Positions 22,067 through 33,104 of a stretch of 64,000 nucleotides of DNA are shown here, in pieces. The notes beneath the pieces were generated by a model, which made no database searches, was not told where the DNA came from, and saw only the letters and a program-made list of their open reading frames with translations. This DNA comes from Ascaphus truei (Eukaryota; Chordata; Amphibia; Anura; Ascaphidae). Position 1 is the stretch's first letter; each line of letters opens with the position of its first letter. The position numbers were made by a program, and so were the translations under genes. The stretch is from contig CM071568.1 of NCBI GenBank assembly GCA_036426205.1, forward strand, positions 219,463,216 to 219,527,215, written 5' to 3'.

Positions 22067-22440
22067 CCCGATCGCGTCTTTGGCAGAGAGGGGGGGGGGG
22101 GGCGCACAGACTCTATCCGTCTTCACTCCTGCGCGCATGTGCAGTAAACCCCTAGCAACCCGATCGCGCCCCTTGCAGAGGGGGGGGCGCACGTACTCTA
22201 TCTGTCTCTACTCCCGCGCGCATGCGCAGTATACCCCTAGCGACCCGATCGCGTCCCTGGCAGAGAGGGGAGGGGTACGTATGTAAACGCACTAGCTTAA
22301 CTCCTACGCGCATGCGCAATGAACCCCTAGCGACCCGAACGCATCCCAAACAAAGAGGGGAGGGGTGCAAACACAGTTGACTATATGTGATTGCGCATGC
22401 GTCATAAACCCTCTAGCAACCCGACAGCGTCCGTGCCAAC
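22067..22440 (+). repeat. 85-92-bp CpG-rich minisatellite with GCGCATGCGC sites
   Basis: CCCGATCGCG or variants begin units at 22067, 22159, 22244, 22334 and 22420 (periods 92, 85, 90, 86). Each full unit has a G-run, an ACTC(C/T)TGCGCGCATGNGCA-type site and AAACCCCTAGC. GCGCATGCGC is the NRF1 consensus palindrome; it is exact in the second and third units and varied in the others. The CpG content contrasts with the A+T-rich surroundings. Confidence 0.85.
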
Positions 22441-23599
22441 CATAGAAAAGGTGCGCTCGTGATTATACTCGCTGATGAAACCCCTGCTATGATTACAGCA
22501 AGGAAATAAACCACAGGGCCAATAGCTAATGCGAAGAGGGCAATGTAAAACACAGTACTGAACATATTAAAGGAATACACCATAAACATCATAGTATGTA
22601 TTAAGCAATGTACAAAGAAATGGTAAAGGATATGCATGTACAAATTTAAAACATCCGATCTCAAATTGACAACATCACTGCCAAATTAAAAATAAAGCCA
22701 ATTGAAAATTAAAACACATCTCATAAGAGTATACAGCAAGCACCTATCCAAACCAGTAAATAGCAAATTGCAATAAAACATACAATTGAACAATGTGTAC
22801 ATGATGCAAATAATATTTCCATCATGTACACAATAGCAATCAATGGTCCAAAACAAATACACGATTGAAAGTAAACATTCAATATAAACAAAGCAAGTAG
22901 ACAATAATAAACTGCCAACACACAATTTATGGCATCCGAAATACATTACAAGCAAATCTAAACCAACAACCCTATTCAATATTGTTATGCAAAAACAAAA
23001 CCATTCCAAAAAAAAATCTATTTCTAACTAACACTTCACCAAAGAAGCCACAATAAAAAATTAAGGCAGGGTCCCAACATACATCCATGCAATCATCATC
23101 ATCTGAAATGACATAAATAATTCAAAATAACATTTGACACACACAATTTTAACCAAACAGGGAAAATACTTGTACAAGACATGAAAAAATGCAATTAACA
23201 TTTGCAAAACAACCCTTTAATAAACATGTATGTATATAGCTCCATAGGGATATATATACATACATGGGCATTAAATGGACATTAAAAAAATAAATCTGAC
23301 ATGTTAGAAAAAAACAAAAAAAACAGTTACAACTTAAATAAAATACATTTCTTTACTTTACTTACTATTAGATGACCAATGACCGACTTCCAGGGGAACC
23401 GCTATGTCTGTAACAAATCCAAAGACAGGAACCAGGAACCCATAAAATAAAAAACCTTTGTAATCCAATGTGGTGTCTTCTTTCTTGTCTTTATAATCCA
23501 TACCGTCTGTGGTCTTCTTTTCGGGGTCTTCTTTACCGTGGGATCGTGGGAACTAAATCAACTATCTCATTGACTCTAGTCCCATGTGACGGCGCCATT
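22441..23599. other. No gene recognised
   Basis: A-rich + strand. The minus-strand frames at 22413-22664 and 22686-23009 are hydrophobic by composition but show no family motifs. Treated as chance. Confidence 0.35.
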
Positions 23600-23815
23600 T
23601 TGGTTTAGTTGACGTCATGTTAAAGGGAAATGAAGCACAGCCATTCTGATTGGCTGGCTTCATTTCCTTTAAATGACGTCATCATTTTTTTTCCATGAAC
23701 CAAAATCACATGCTTTTCACGGACCAATCAGGACTGTGAGAACCATTTGATGCAAAATGTGATGTCATAGGCCTATAAAAGCCTATGTCATCTCATTTAC
23801 AGGTAGACGCCGTGG
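23600..23815 (+). promoter_or_regulatory. CRE/CCAAT/TATA promoter-like module, copy 2
   Basis: A palindrome carries TGACGTCA at both ends (23610-23617 and 23674-23681) with GATTGGCT (reverse CCAAT) in its loop. Then come GACCAATCAGG (about 23724), ACCATTTGAT, TGATGTCA (23760-23767), TATAAAA (23774-23780) and TCTCATTT (23791). From the last CRE-like site to TCTCATTT it matches copies 1 and 3. Of the modules here it is the most complete match to a TATA-type Pol II promoter. An AGAAGAAGATGGACAG tract follows; the ATG opens a 60-codon frame (23841-24023, MDSASQKKKPEDTEDPADVA) of unknown meaning. Confidence 0.5.
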
Positions 23816-24701
23816 GGAGAGTACCTCCTCTCAGAAGAAGATGGACAGTGCGTCGCAGAAGAAGAAGCCAGAAGACACCGAAGACCCTGCAGACGTTGCT
23901 CCCATCCCTTTTTCAGAGTTCCCCCATCCCCCGTTTCCCCAGAGTTGCTTGCGACTCACACTTAGGATGTTGGTCCCACAACTAGTAGTACTAGTGGCCA
24001 GTAGCATGTTAGTATTTTACTAATATGTTAGTCAGTCAATGTTTGGAAGAAATAATGAATTATTGTATTACTCTTTGGCTTTAATTTCATTCATCGCACA
24101 GTTCTGGGCTATATAACACCATTGTTTAATAGTAGTAGATTCGTTGCAGGTTGTGATATATTTTAATAAAGCAACATGAGAGTTAGTCTTAGATACAATT
24201 ACTGTATAGTGTGCAAAGTTTTCAAAATCTCATAGATTTGTACTTGCTCCAGAATGATTATCTCCTACAGTACTGTATGTCACGAAGAACGAGAACATGA
24301 ATTTGATAGACCAGTCTCAGCAGTATCCAAAATAAACAACACTGAATATTGAAAAATAAGGTTGAAATAAAACACAGTTATTATTCAAATTTAAGTAAGA
24401 AAAAAACAGAACCGAAAACATCAGACATACACAGAGAAGTATTGACATGAATGCATTTTGATAAAAGAGACACATATTCAGATATAGAAAAGGACTCCAA
24501 AAAATGATTTATGAAATGGGAAACCTATTTGTATTACTTACTTACTTATGTAACTATGTAATACCCCTGGAACAGAAGGAAAAAACAAAAAATGTTAAAG
24601 ATACAGAATGCGTAATTTTGAAGAGCTTAAGGAAATGGCAGAAATGGAAAGCAAACTGATAATGTAATAAAAATAAATATATAGAATTATAATTAAATTA
24701 A
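23816..24701. other. No confident gene
   Basis: Contains the 60-codon frame described with the promoter-like module, ending in the hydrophobic stretch LVVLVASSMLVFY. Without relatives this cannot be called a gene. The remainder is A+T rich. Confidence 0.3.
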
Positions 24702-24771
24702 CCTGCCTACCCCACCACTCCCAGTTCAAGGCGGTGTGCTGAAACGCGTAGGAGTGGGAGCTGTAGGCAGG
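24702..24771 (+). ncRNA. Hammerhead-ribozyme-like motif 4 (long stem I)
   Basis: CCTGCCTAC (24702-24710) pairs with GTAGGCAGG (24763-24771), and CCACTCC (24715-24721) pairs with GGAGTGG (24751-24757), with small internal loops between. That is the bipartite stem I of type I hammerheads. Inside are CAGTTCA in place of CUGANGA, a weak stem II (AGGC...GCT) and an exact GAAAC followed by GCGTA. The GAAACGCGTA box is identical to that of motif 1. The first core box is eroded. Confidence 0.45.
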
Positions 24772-25390
24772 ATCCCCTGGCTTCTCCCCATCTCGGGATA
24801 CGTAATTATACTAACCCATGCTGCTGTCTTTATGCGAACTGTTATCTTCATATGTGTGTGCAGGACAGTATTGAGCATTGATACACACTCCAGGACTGTG
24901 CTTCTTTGAACTTGGATCATTTCCATTTGCTATTTGCCTCTACAACAGGACGGGTTTTTACCTTGCTATTTGAAGCTTATTTTGGTATTATAACCATGTT
25001 CAGTCTCATGATATTACTGAAGAGATCTGATTTATCTGTGAGGTCCATAGGCTCCATCTTCCTACATCTGATGCATTTATTAGGGGTTCACTCTCAGTTA
25101 TTCTGTCTCTGCCTTAGAGTAACACTGTTCACTGTTTTTTCCGTTAAGCCGCATTATCATTACTCTATGTATTGCGTATCTGGGATCTGCATTTAAGCTT
25201 GGGATAATCTTATCTGTTTTCCCTGGCTTTTTTCAGTGTTACCTATTGATATGACAGGCACTGTAATCAGCATACTGTCTTGGTTTACGTACAGGGGATC
25301 TATGCCTTTTTTTTAATTTCTGTGCTATCTTTTATTTCTTTTCGTGACATCTAATTAATAAATAGTGTTTTTGATATTGCCAACGGTATA
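24772..25390 (+). mobile_element. Possible Penelope-like terminal-repeat segment
   Basis: Sequence directly downstream of motif 4, T-rich, ending in AATTAATAAATAGTGTTTTT and a GCTGTCTTTTTGGGC tail. The position relative to the motif suggests a Penelope-like terminal repeat. No reverse transcriptase/GIY-YIG coding sequence is present. The 96-codon frame at 24906-25196 has no family motifs. Confidence 0.3.
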
Positions 25391-25434
25391 CCAGAGTGCT
25401 GTCTTTTTGGGCTTCTTTTTCTCTTGCTCTCATC

Positions 25435-25700
25435 ATCATATCAAGGTCGAAACAGCTGTCTGTGGGTGGTTTTCTGGGTATGCACCTTAACCCTGGCTGT
25501 GCTCAAAGCTGTGACCATGCAGCAAGCTTAAGCCTATAGGGAACCATGTTAAAAATGGTTATTGAGGCAAAAAGTGACACTGTGTGCTCATTTGCATGTC
25601 ATTTCCCAGAATCCCTTGCTGCAGTGGAAGTGCTGTATGCTGGGTGATAATGGGGAAAGGCGGGGTTGCAGACCTGCCTAAGACATGCAGATGAGCATAC
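25435..25700 (+). repeat. Dispersed repeat family B, copy 2
   Basis: Aligned with 10505-10735. It carries ATTTGCAT (25590-25597) and, after 4 bp, TTTCCCAGAATCCCTTGC (25602-25619), fitting nearly every position of the STAF/ZNF143 consensus. Similarity continues through GGATAATGGGGAAAG-like sequence and GTTGCAGACCTG to GACATGCAGATG. Confidence 0.75.
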
Positions 25701-25714
25701 AGCTATACAGTATT

Positions 25715-25715
<1 letters not shown>

Positions 25716-25768
<53 letters not shown>
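25716..25768. repeat. (TA)n microsatellite
   Basis: Almost uninterrupted TA repeats abutting the left end of the Tigger-like element, which targets TA dinucleotides. Confidence 0.95.
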
Positions 25769-25771
<3 letters not shown>

Positions 25772-26096
25772 GCATACCCCGCATTAACGTACACAATGGT
25801 TCCAGAGCATGTATGTAAAGCGAAAATGTACTTAAAGTGAAGCACTACCTTTTTTCCAATTATCGATGCATGTACTGTACTGCAATCGTCTCATACGTGC
25901 ATAACTGATGTAAATAACGCATTTGTAACAGGATCTATAGTCTCCCAGCTTGTGCACAGCTTCGGTACAGGTAGGGAGCTGGTATTGCTGTTCATGACTG
26001 CTGACAGACGCATGTGCGAGCTGCTGTTTGCCTATTGGGCGATATGTCCTTACTCGTGAGTGTACTTAAAGTGAGTGTCCTTAAACCGGGGTATGC

Positions 26097-26099
<3 letters not shown>
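25769..26099. mobile_element. Tigger/pogo-like MITE, 331 bp
   Basis: The left terminus CATGCATACCCCGC and the right terminus, on the other strand CAGGCATACCCCGGTTTAAG, form inverted repeats of the kind shared by vertebrate Tigger-type mariner elements. It is flanked by TA-rich DNA on both sides (TA on the left, TG on the right where TA is expected). Subterminal GTACTTAAAGTGA and the matching AATGTACTTAAAGTGA near the left end repeat. No transposase. Confidence 0.75.

Positions 26100-26148
<49 letters not shown>
26100..26148. repeat. (TA)n microsatellite
   Basis: TA repeats adjoining the right end of the Tigger-like element. Confidence 0.95.
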
Positions 26149-26150
<2 letters not shown>

Positions 26151-27438
26151 AGTGCAAAATTTAAATTGCTGCGAGTTATATACTCTCAAACTCGAAAGTA
26201 AGTCTAATGTTTGCACGAAGTAATATTGCAACGCATTTATGTGTATGTCTATTTTTATATAAGTTTGTTTTGAATTTTAATGTTATAGTAACTCATGTAG
26301 GTATGATATCGTAATGCAGGATCTATTAAGATTGTCTATGTATAATTTTTTTTATGTAATGTAAAAATGTAATGTCTGACATCTCTTGCAAAATAAAAAA
26401 CTGTTATGGGAAAAAAAATGTAAAGAAGCAGCATGTTTTTTCCCTCAAACAAGGTGTGGACACACAACATTCCTTACAATGAAACCACTGATTGCTGCAC
26501 CATTACCTTAAATACCATGTAGTATACATGCTTAATCTTTTGTGTCTGATTGTCTATAGACATTAAAGCAATTTCTTGTTTGCACTTTGGTCAAAAGACT
26601 ACACCAGTGTCAGATCACTATGTTCTTTGTTTATCAATTAAACTTGTACTCAAGCAAAAAATACTTACAAGTGGTTGTTTGTTTCATTATGTTTTCAAAA
26701 TAAATTAGTGCAGTATCCCCATAGAAGGAAAGCTTAACTTGTGAGTGCTTCTAGCACAAATGTTGTTAAAAATACAAATTTGGTTAATTTACCATTCTGT
26801 GTTTCATTGTTCTTACAATACATTCATAAAAGTAAAATATCTAATATGTTATTGACTTAGCAAACTGTACATGCCATCATAAACTATATTATAATAGTTC
26901 CTTAGAAGTACTAGCACAGAGCTATTAGTCATACATGATTTCACTAAGAGCAAATACAATTATATAGTAATATACAAAGAGGGCAACCTTTCCAAGGTAC
27001 AGTATGTTCTCATACTGCAGTATTTTCCTTAACACACATTGAAATACTGTAGAAATGGCAAAATAAAACACTGTAGGAAATTTGTCTGCGTAACATACAT
27101 TAACCTTTGGCACATTTTTGATTAATTTGAAATAGACAAAACCAAATGTTAATAATATCCATGTTAAGAGAAAACTTGCATTAATGTACAATAAATGTAA
27201 ATATGTGCTTTGTTTGGGTGACAAGTTTTAAACACCCTCTGAAAATGAACATGCTGCAAACCTGAGCAATCATATGTATGACACCAGACTTTAAGGATGG
27301 ATTTGCCAAAAAAATAATTGGATTTCTCCAAAAATGACTTTTTTATTGCCTTGCCAATCCTTAATAACCTTTTATGCCTCCCAAAACCCAATAGACTAAA
27401 TCCACTGTGCCCAAAAAAATAAAAATCTTATACTGTGC
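26149..27438. other. No gene recognised
   Basis: A+T-rich sequence of low coding character. The minus-strand frame 26925-27224 is Phe/Leu/Tyr rich and appears to be chance. Confidence 0.35.
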
Positions 27439-27446
27439 ATTTAAGG

Positions 27447-28723
27447 TAGGGGTGCGCAAGCTGGGGGTGCAGGGCCAGTGCAGACTAGGGGCAGCAGTGG
27501 GACATCATGGTGGGCACTGGTGGTAGAACGGCAGATAGTAATGGTGGGTGCGGGCAGCGTAACGGCGTAACATGATGGCAGGCGGCGGATCATGATGGTC
27601 GGCGTGGGCGAATGAAAGATGGGCAGTTGAAGAAAAAGCAGAGCAAAGCCAGACCAAAGCAAAGCCAGAGCAAACCAGGACGGAATCGGATGAGGACTGT
27701 CAGAAAGAAGCAGGACGGCAGGGGGGAGAAGCACGAGCCGGTATATGGAAGTCTTTGCTTCCGGTATTTGCCCTATAACCGCGCTCCTGCTGTTGCTCTT
27801 GCTCTGGCAGCACCCTGCTTCACTGCGATCCACTTCAGCCACACAGGAGACACTGCTGCTTATTGAGAGAAGGTATGATGTGTGAAATTAACTGATACAT
27901 TCAACTCTAATAGAACTTATAAACAGTCTCCTTATAAGGCGTATAAAGAATTTATACTTAAAGTGCATGTGAAAATCCTAATATTAGGGTGTGAAATAAA
28001 GTCCAATGGACCTACAGTATTTCCGGTAAAATTTCTTGTGAATCTGTAATTTTACACATGGTCACATCTAACACGTACTGTAGTGAATTATAGGTGCGGT
28101 ATAAATTAATCCAACGTGAAAATATGTGAAACAATGCAAACCAAGTGTATATAAACTATAAAAAAAACTGTTTTAAAACCCTCGATGGATTGCTTTGTCA
28201 ATCCCATATTGTAGATTTGCAGGTGGTGAGGAGCACAGATATATATATATACCGAAAAAATATAAAGAACACACAATTGTGCAATGTGTCTGGTGGCAGA
28301 ATTGTGAATGAGCATATGTTCTACGGGGATATACAGTACTCACATATTCCCCATTCTTTTAAGCGTGTCCAAAATCAGTGGCAATGGGGCTGGCCATATA
28401 ACCCCTTAGCAGTCTTTGAGAGAGAGGACATGGTGTCAATCATTTAAAAGCAAGAATCAACACAGTTTGGGAAGGGATCCGGGGTTTACAGCATTCTCAC
28501 TGCTCCTTTCCTCTGCATCTCTCTGTGAAGCTCCTGGACTTCTGGGTTGGATCCACTGATGGTGAGAAACACTGCACCGGCGTCATTCCTTCTCAGGTGA
28601 GGATGCCCGTTTAATAAAGTAGTTTTTTACATGTGATTTTGATTACATAAAGCAGGGGGGGGGGGGGCGACAAATAACATGGATTAAAAGGGGAGCTCGG
28701 CATAAAAAGTTTGCCCACCCCTG
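27447..28723. mobile_element. Nonautonomous hAT element, 1,277 bp
   Basis: Exact 8-bp target duplication ATTTAAGG at 27439-27446 and 28724-28731. Termini: TAGGGGTGCGCAAGCT on the left; on the other strand from the right end CAGGGGTGGGCAAACT. The first base pair is C-to-T changed on the left. The termini match those of the 292-bp element at 13703. Internal frames (for example 27441-27842 -) show no hAT transposase motifs, so movement would depend on a transposase supplied elsewhere. A G-run lies near 28657. Confidence 0.9.
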
Positions 28724-28944
28724 ATTTAAGGTATGGTCAGTCTGCAGATTAAGGCAAGTGCTATTTTCTTTGGGGAGAATGGATCTTGGGCATTGAGGTA
28801 CAATTATATGCTCAGTATATCTATAAAGAGTGGCATGTTCACTTTGGAAACCAGAAGCAGGTTTTACAAGGGAGGTTTACAAATTATCAAATATGCTGGA
28901 GTCTTTGACATAGAATTAGGGAGGGAAGTTGCAGTTTAATAAAT

Positions 28945-29012
28945 GCACATGGACATACTTGAAAACGAGAGGTAACTCTCAATGTATTACTTCCTGGTAA
29001 AACATTTTTATA
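28945..29012 (+). mobile_element. LINE 3'-terminal stub (same family as 60.7-63.3 kb)
   Basis: CATACTTGAAAACGAGAGG, TAACTCTCAATGTATTAC, TTCCTGGTAAAACATTTT and a TATAAATAAATA tail. It is the last 60 or so bases of the family, a severely 5'-truncated insertion. Confidence 0.8.
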
Positions 29013-30017
29013 AATAAATATGTGCGTCACAGAGCTCCTTAAATATTGACACTCTCCAAATGTCATGCTGACACATAAATCAAGTTTCAATATAATCTTA
29101 GTAAAACATGAGTTCATATAGCACCCGGTAAAAAAAAAGAGATTATGCATGTATTTTTTTACCACAAATATTGCTTTATTCACCAACATTAATATAATCA
29201 TAAAATCTGCCCAGTAAGAAAAATAATTTGCACATATATTGTTTTGTATTGCACATACAATGTTACACATTGAAAACAATAATGCAATATATTCAATGTT
29301 CCAGTTAAAATTGAGTTCAAATCTCACATGAGTAGTATGTAATAGGATTTCTTACATGTTTCACTCTTGCCAGGGTTTTGAAACAGCTAACTAAAAGAGC
29401 GCAAGCTTAAAAGACCACTGAGTTCCCTTCAGATATTCTTTTACAAAACAAAATAAAATAGCATGGCATATGCACATGCAATTTCAGGGACCTGAGTGCC
29501 TATGCATGCTTTTTAAACAATTAATGGTACCACTTTTGCCAGGGTTTTGTTCTTTTTACATTTTATTACAAAAGTCTATATTCCTATATATAACACAGTA
29601 TCACCTTCTATCTGTTATAAATAGCTATGGCAGAAACTTATGCAACTTCTTTGGTGCCAGAGTACCAATACGTTGCAAAGGAATGCTTTCAGGCAAAAAA
29701 GAGGTTAACATAACCCGACAAATAAAACACACAAAGTATAACATCCATCTGTACAAATATTAGCCACCTAGTAGTGGCCAGCTGGTCACCATATACTTAC
29801 TAAAGATAGACTTAACGGCAGCCTGGAGTAGGCAATACAAATTGTTCAAAGCTTTTGACAGTAGCACAATATTGTCAGTTATTGGACTTGGTGTTATTGG
29901 AGTGAATAGCATGTGAACAAGTAATTAACCATTGATAACTCATTTGCATGCTCATATGTATACATCTGCATGAGCCGCCTCTCCCTGCACATATCTCGCC
30001 AGCAATCGCAGGGTTTT
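29013..30017. other. No gene recognised
   Basis: A+T rich. An octamer ATTTGCATGC is at about 29941. The minus-strand frame 28887-29327 runs through the LINE stub and shows no own motifs. Confidence 0.35.
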
Positions 30018-30295
30018 AATAAACAATTTAATACTAGTGTACGTGAGCAGGGGGTCTCCGGAGTAGAACCACATTGATTTCAGGTCCGGGGACCCCCTGC
30101 TTCCCGAGATGCAGGCTCGTAATGTGGTGCCGGTATCTCCTATGCATTCAAATGCATTTGAATGCATAGGAGATACTGGCACCCCATAACGGGGCCTGTA
30201 TCTCAGGAAAAAGGGGGTTCCGGACCTGAAATCAACGCGGGTCTGCTCCGGAAACCCCCTGCTCACATACTCTAGTATTAAAATTGTTATTAAAA
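30018..30295. repeat. 278-bp near-perfect palindrome
   Basis: The centre is ATGCAT at 30152-30157 within ATTCAAATGCATTTGAAT. The arms pair outward through TATCTCCTATGC, GACCTGAAATCA or its partner, GTGAGCAGGGGG with CCCCCTGCTCAC, and finally TTTAATACTAG with CTAGTATTAAA. Mismatches are few. It lies at the left side of the 30.3-33.6 kb foldback. Confidence 0.9.
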
Positions 30296-30301
30296 CAGCT
30301 T

Positions 30302-30590
30302 CATTACTTTAGCGGCTAGCTACTAAGGCAATGAAGGGGTTCAACTTCAATAGCCTGTTTATTGGGGGCAGATGGGGTGGATGACAGGGGTAGTAGCCCC
30401 AGGGTGGGTGGTTAGGCCTGCCGAGAAGGTTGCGGGATGAATTAAACCCTTCACTACCATCGCGGTGGAAACCGCGATGGTAATGAAGGGGTTAACAAGT
30501 CCCGCTACCCACCCGCTAGGCCTAAACATACATCTTTGGGGCAACTACCCCTTCACTCAATCCCTCTACCATGAATAAACAAAAATAAAG
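30302..30590. repeat. Two-hairpin palindrome module, copy 3
   Basis: Hairpin 1 at 30302-30344 (ATTACTTTAGCGGC...CTAAGGCAATGAAGG). Hairpin 2 at 30442-30496 with a perfect stem CCATCGCGGT...ACCGCGATGG inside TTAAACCCTTCA...TGAAGGGGTTAA. Start-to-start spacing is 140 bp. Outer flanks pair again (GGGTGGTTAGGCC with GGCCTAA / ACCCACCC). Confidence 0.85.
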
Positions 30591-30725
30591 ACAACAACCC
30601 TACTACCCTAACAAACCCCCCTAACACATACAGTACATTCCAGATATGGATAATAGCTCATTTGCCCTTTCTAAATCAAACATTAGCCAGCCAGCAGAAA
30701 TAAAGTACATACAACTTCTACTTAC

Positions 30726-30795
30726 CCCTGCCATGATGAAGGGCATCATCATCACCATACTCAAGGTCCAGGTCCTCCATTGGCAGCAAGAGTCC
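30726..30795 (-). other. Acid-rich open segment ending at a splice donor, copy 2
   Basis: Minus strand: LPMEDLDLEYGDDDALHHGR, open up to GGCAGGG|GTAAGTAG. The mirrored copy in the right arm reads LSTEDIYLECGDEDALHHGR before the same donor. Frame, length and donor are kept between arms despite substitutions. No family recognised. Confidence 0.35.
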
Positions 30796-31823
30796 AATAA
30801 AAATACATTCTAATGGCCCCTAACCACTTAATCATCTTAGCGGTTAATAAATGATATTTTAATTAATTATTTTAATTTTAACCACCCACCTCGGGGCCAC
30901 TATACCCACCCTTTATCCATTGATTGGCACAGTGGTACATCATACCCATATAATATGGGCAAGAAAAGCCATATAGCAGTCAATGGCCAACCTATAAAAA
31001 ATTCATCAAGCACAAAAATACACAACAATTAAAGAAATAAACAAGCACCGAAACACCACAAGAATAAAAGAACTAAAAAGCCTCAACTACACATTAATGT
31101 AATTAATCTAACACCAAAAACAGCAAAAGAATAAAAATTATGTTATCCCAAAATACAAGAATAAAATTAAATAAACACTTAACCAACAAAACAATTAAAG
31201 AAATAAAACCGCTAACCAATCCAAAAATTTAATAAAAACAGGCCACCCAGATACATAACAATTTTGTAAAAACAATAAACATAAATAGAAAAAATAACAA
31301 TCAATTCAAGAAAACCAAAAAATGCATTGCTTGTCACTGTATTTATCTGTACTCTAAAGGGGCACATATTAATATATTAGCAGTCAATGGGCAATCAAAA
31401 ACATAAAAATAAATAAATACAACCAAAAAACCTGAAAAAAGACAATTACATACATTCAATATTTGTGTTACCTTTAGAAGTCTTCACCCTCCGAATCCCG
31501 GAATATCAGGAAGATTTCGACCCACAACGTCCTCCACTGTAATCCTCCTCCATCCTATGCGATGATCAGCATCAGTGGTCAGAACACGACTCACCCGTCT
31601 TCCGGGAGTTATGGCGGCACCTCTAATTTCGTCCATTGATCTTATTTACTGCCCTTATGTAAGCATGGATTCATAAGGGGGTTTGTTCTTTTTTTTAGCT
31701 TTTTTTTATAGTTTGCCAATTATTTTCCTGTGTTCTGCAATATTGCTCTATGTTGTTTTTTTCTCTTTCTCCATTGGTGATACGTCCCCCGCTCCCCTGA
31801 TTTTTTGTATGCTGATTGTGGAG

Positions 31824-32500
31824 GATTGTATTGTATTCTATGTCTTTATTTATATAGTGCCATAAATGTACATAGCGCTTCACACTAGTGATGCATGTTG
31901 TAATCATCTAAATAACAAATAATATAAATAACAGGTCATGGGAATAAGTGCTTCAGACATAAAAGTAACATTAAGGAAGAGGAGTCCCTGCTCCGAGGAG
32001 CTTACAATCTACTTGGTAGGTAGGGGAACGTATAGAGACAGTAGGAGGGAATTCTAGGAGTGCGTCTGCAGGGGGCCAAGCTTTATGTATCATGTATCCA
32101 GGATTATCCACAGTGGTATTCATATGCTTGTTTAAGCAAATGTGTCTTAAGGTGGGTATTAAAGGTGGATAGAGAGGATGCTTGTCAGGTATTGAGGGGA
32201 AGGGCATTCCAGAGGTGCGGGGCAGTCAGTGAGAAATGTGGGAGAGGGCTTTAGATACAAAGGGGGTAGAAAGAAGACATCCTTGAGAAGAACACAAGAA
32301 TCGGGATGGTGCATAGCGAGAAATTAGGGCAGAGATGTAAGGAGGGGCAGAAGCGTGTAAAGCTTTAAAAGTGAGGAGGAGAATTGAGTGCGAGTTGCGG
32401 GATTTGATCGGAAGCCAGGAGAGGGATTTCAGGATGGGAGACGCGGAGACAGATTTAGGAAAGTGTAGAGTGATTCTGGCAGCATATTCAGGATATTTGA
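31824..32500 (-). mobile_element. 5'-truncated L2-type LINE copy
   Basis: The same family as the copy at 44.2-46.1 kb. Its tail here reads GATTGTATTGTATTC on + (ACAAT-type tail on -), then the 3' UTR with GAGCAGGGACTCCTCTTCC on the minus strand, then the end of the reverse transcriptase ORF ([32 protein letters not shown]). A frameshift after KALSHISH separates it from the C-terminus. It inserted into the centre of the foldback element. Confidence 0.9.
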
Positions 32501-33104
32501 AATGTATCCTGTTCCAGGGTTCTGAGTGAAGGAGTATATTTACCATAATTATTTTTTCTGAACCTACCTATTACTGACACTGGGGTTCACATATTTTCTA
32601 GTGATTTGTCACAATTATCACATTTGTTATATTTTTGACACTTTTGACATATTTGTATTTTATAATGAATACACTTTTAATCACTTTAAAAGATTTATGT
32701 AAATCATTCACTGCATTAGTGTTGAGCATCACACTTTCCCTCTGTTTATTTAATTGTATTATATTATTTTGGGATTTTTATTCTTTTGCTGTATTGGTGA
32801 TGTGTAGTTGATGCTTTTTAGTTATCTTATTTTTGTGGTGTATATGCTTCTTTATTTCATAAATTGTTGTGAATTTTTGGGCTCGATAATTTTTTTATAG
32901 GTTGGCAATTGATGGCTATAGTGACTTATCATGCCCATATTATATGGGTATGATGTACCATTGTGCAAATTAATGGATAAAGGGTGGGTATAGTGACCCG
33001 AGTGTGGGTGGTAAGGCCTCCAGGGTGGGTAGCGGGGGAGGGGGGTTAACTCCTTAATTACTAAGTTGATTAATGGGCTGGGGGCCATTAGATTGGATTT
33101 TTTA

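Noticed and set aside
22067..22440. CRISPR-like array
   Set aside because: Period 85-92 bp, no short repeat/spacer pattern and a vertebrate-type context; it is a minisatellite.
22686..23009. 107-codon hydrophobic minus-strand frame as a membrane protein
   Set aside because: Hydrophobicity comes from A-rich + strand (T-rich codons); no start context or relatives can be supported.
27441..27866. 133-codon minus frame and 84-codon plus frame within the 1,277-bp hAT element
   Set aside because: No hAT transposase (BED finger, dimerisation domain) motifs; both lie in low-complexity sequence and overlap each other.
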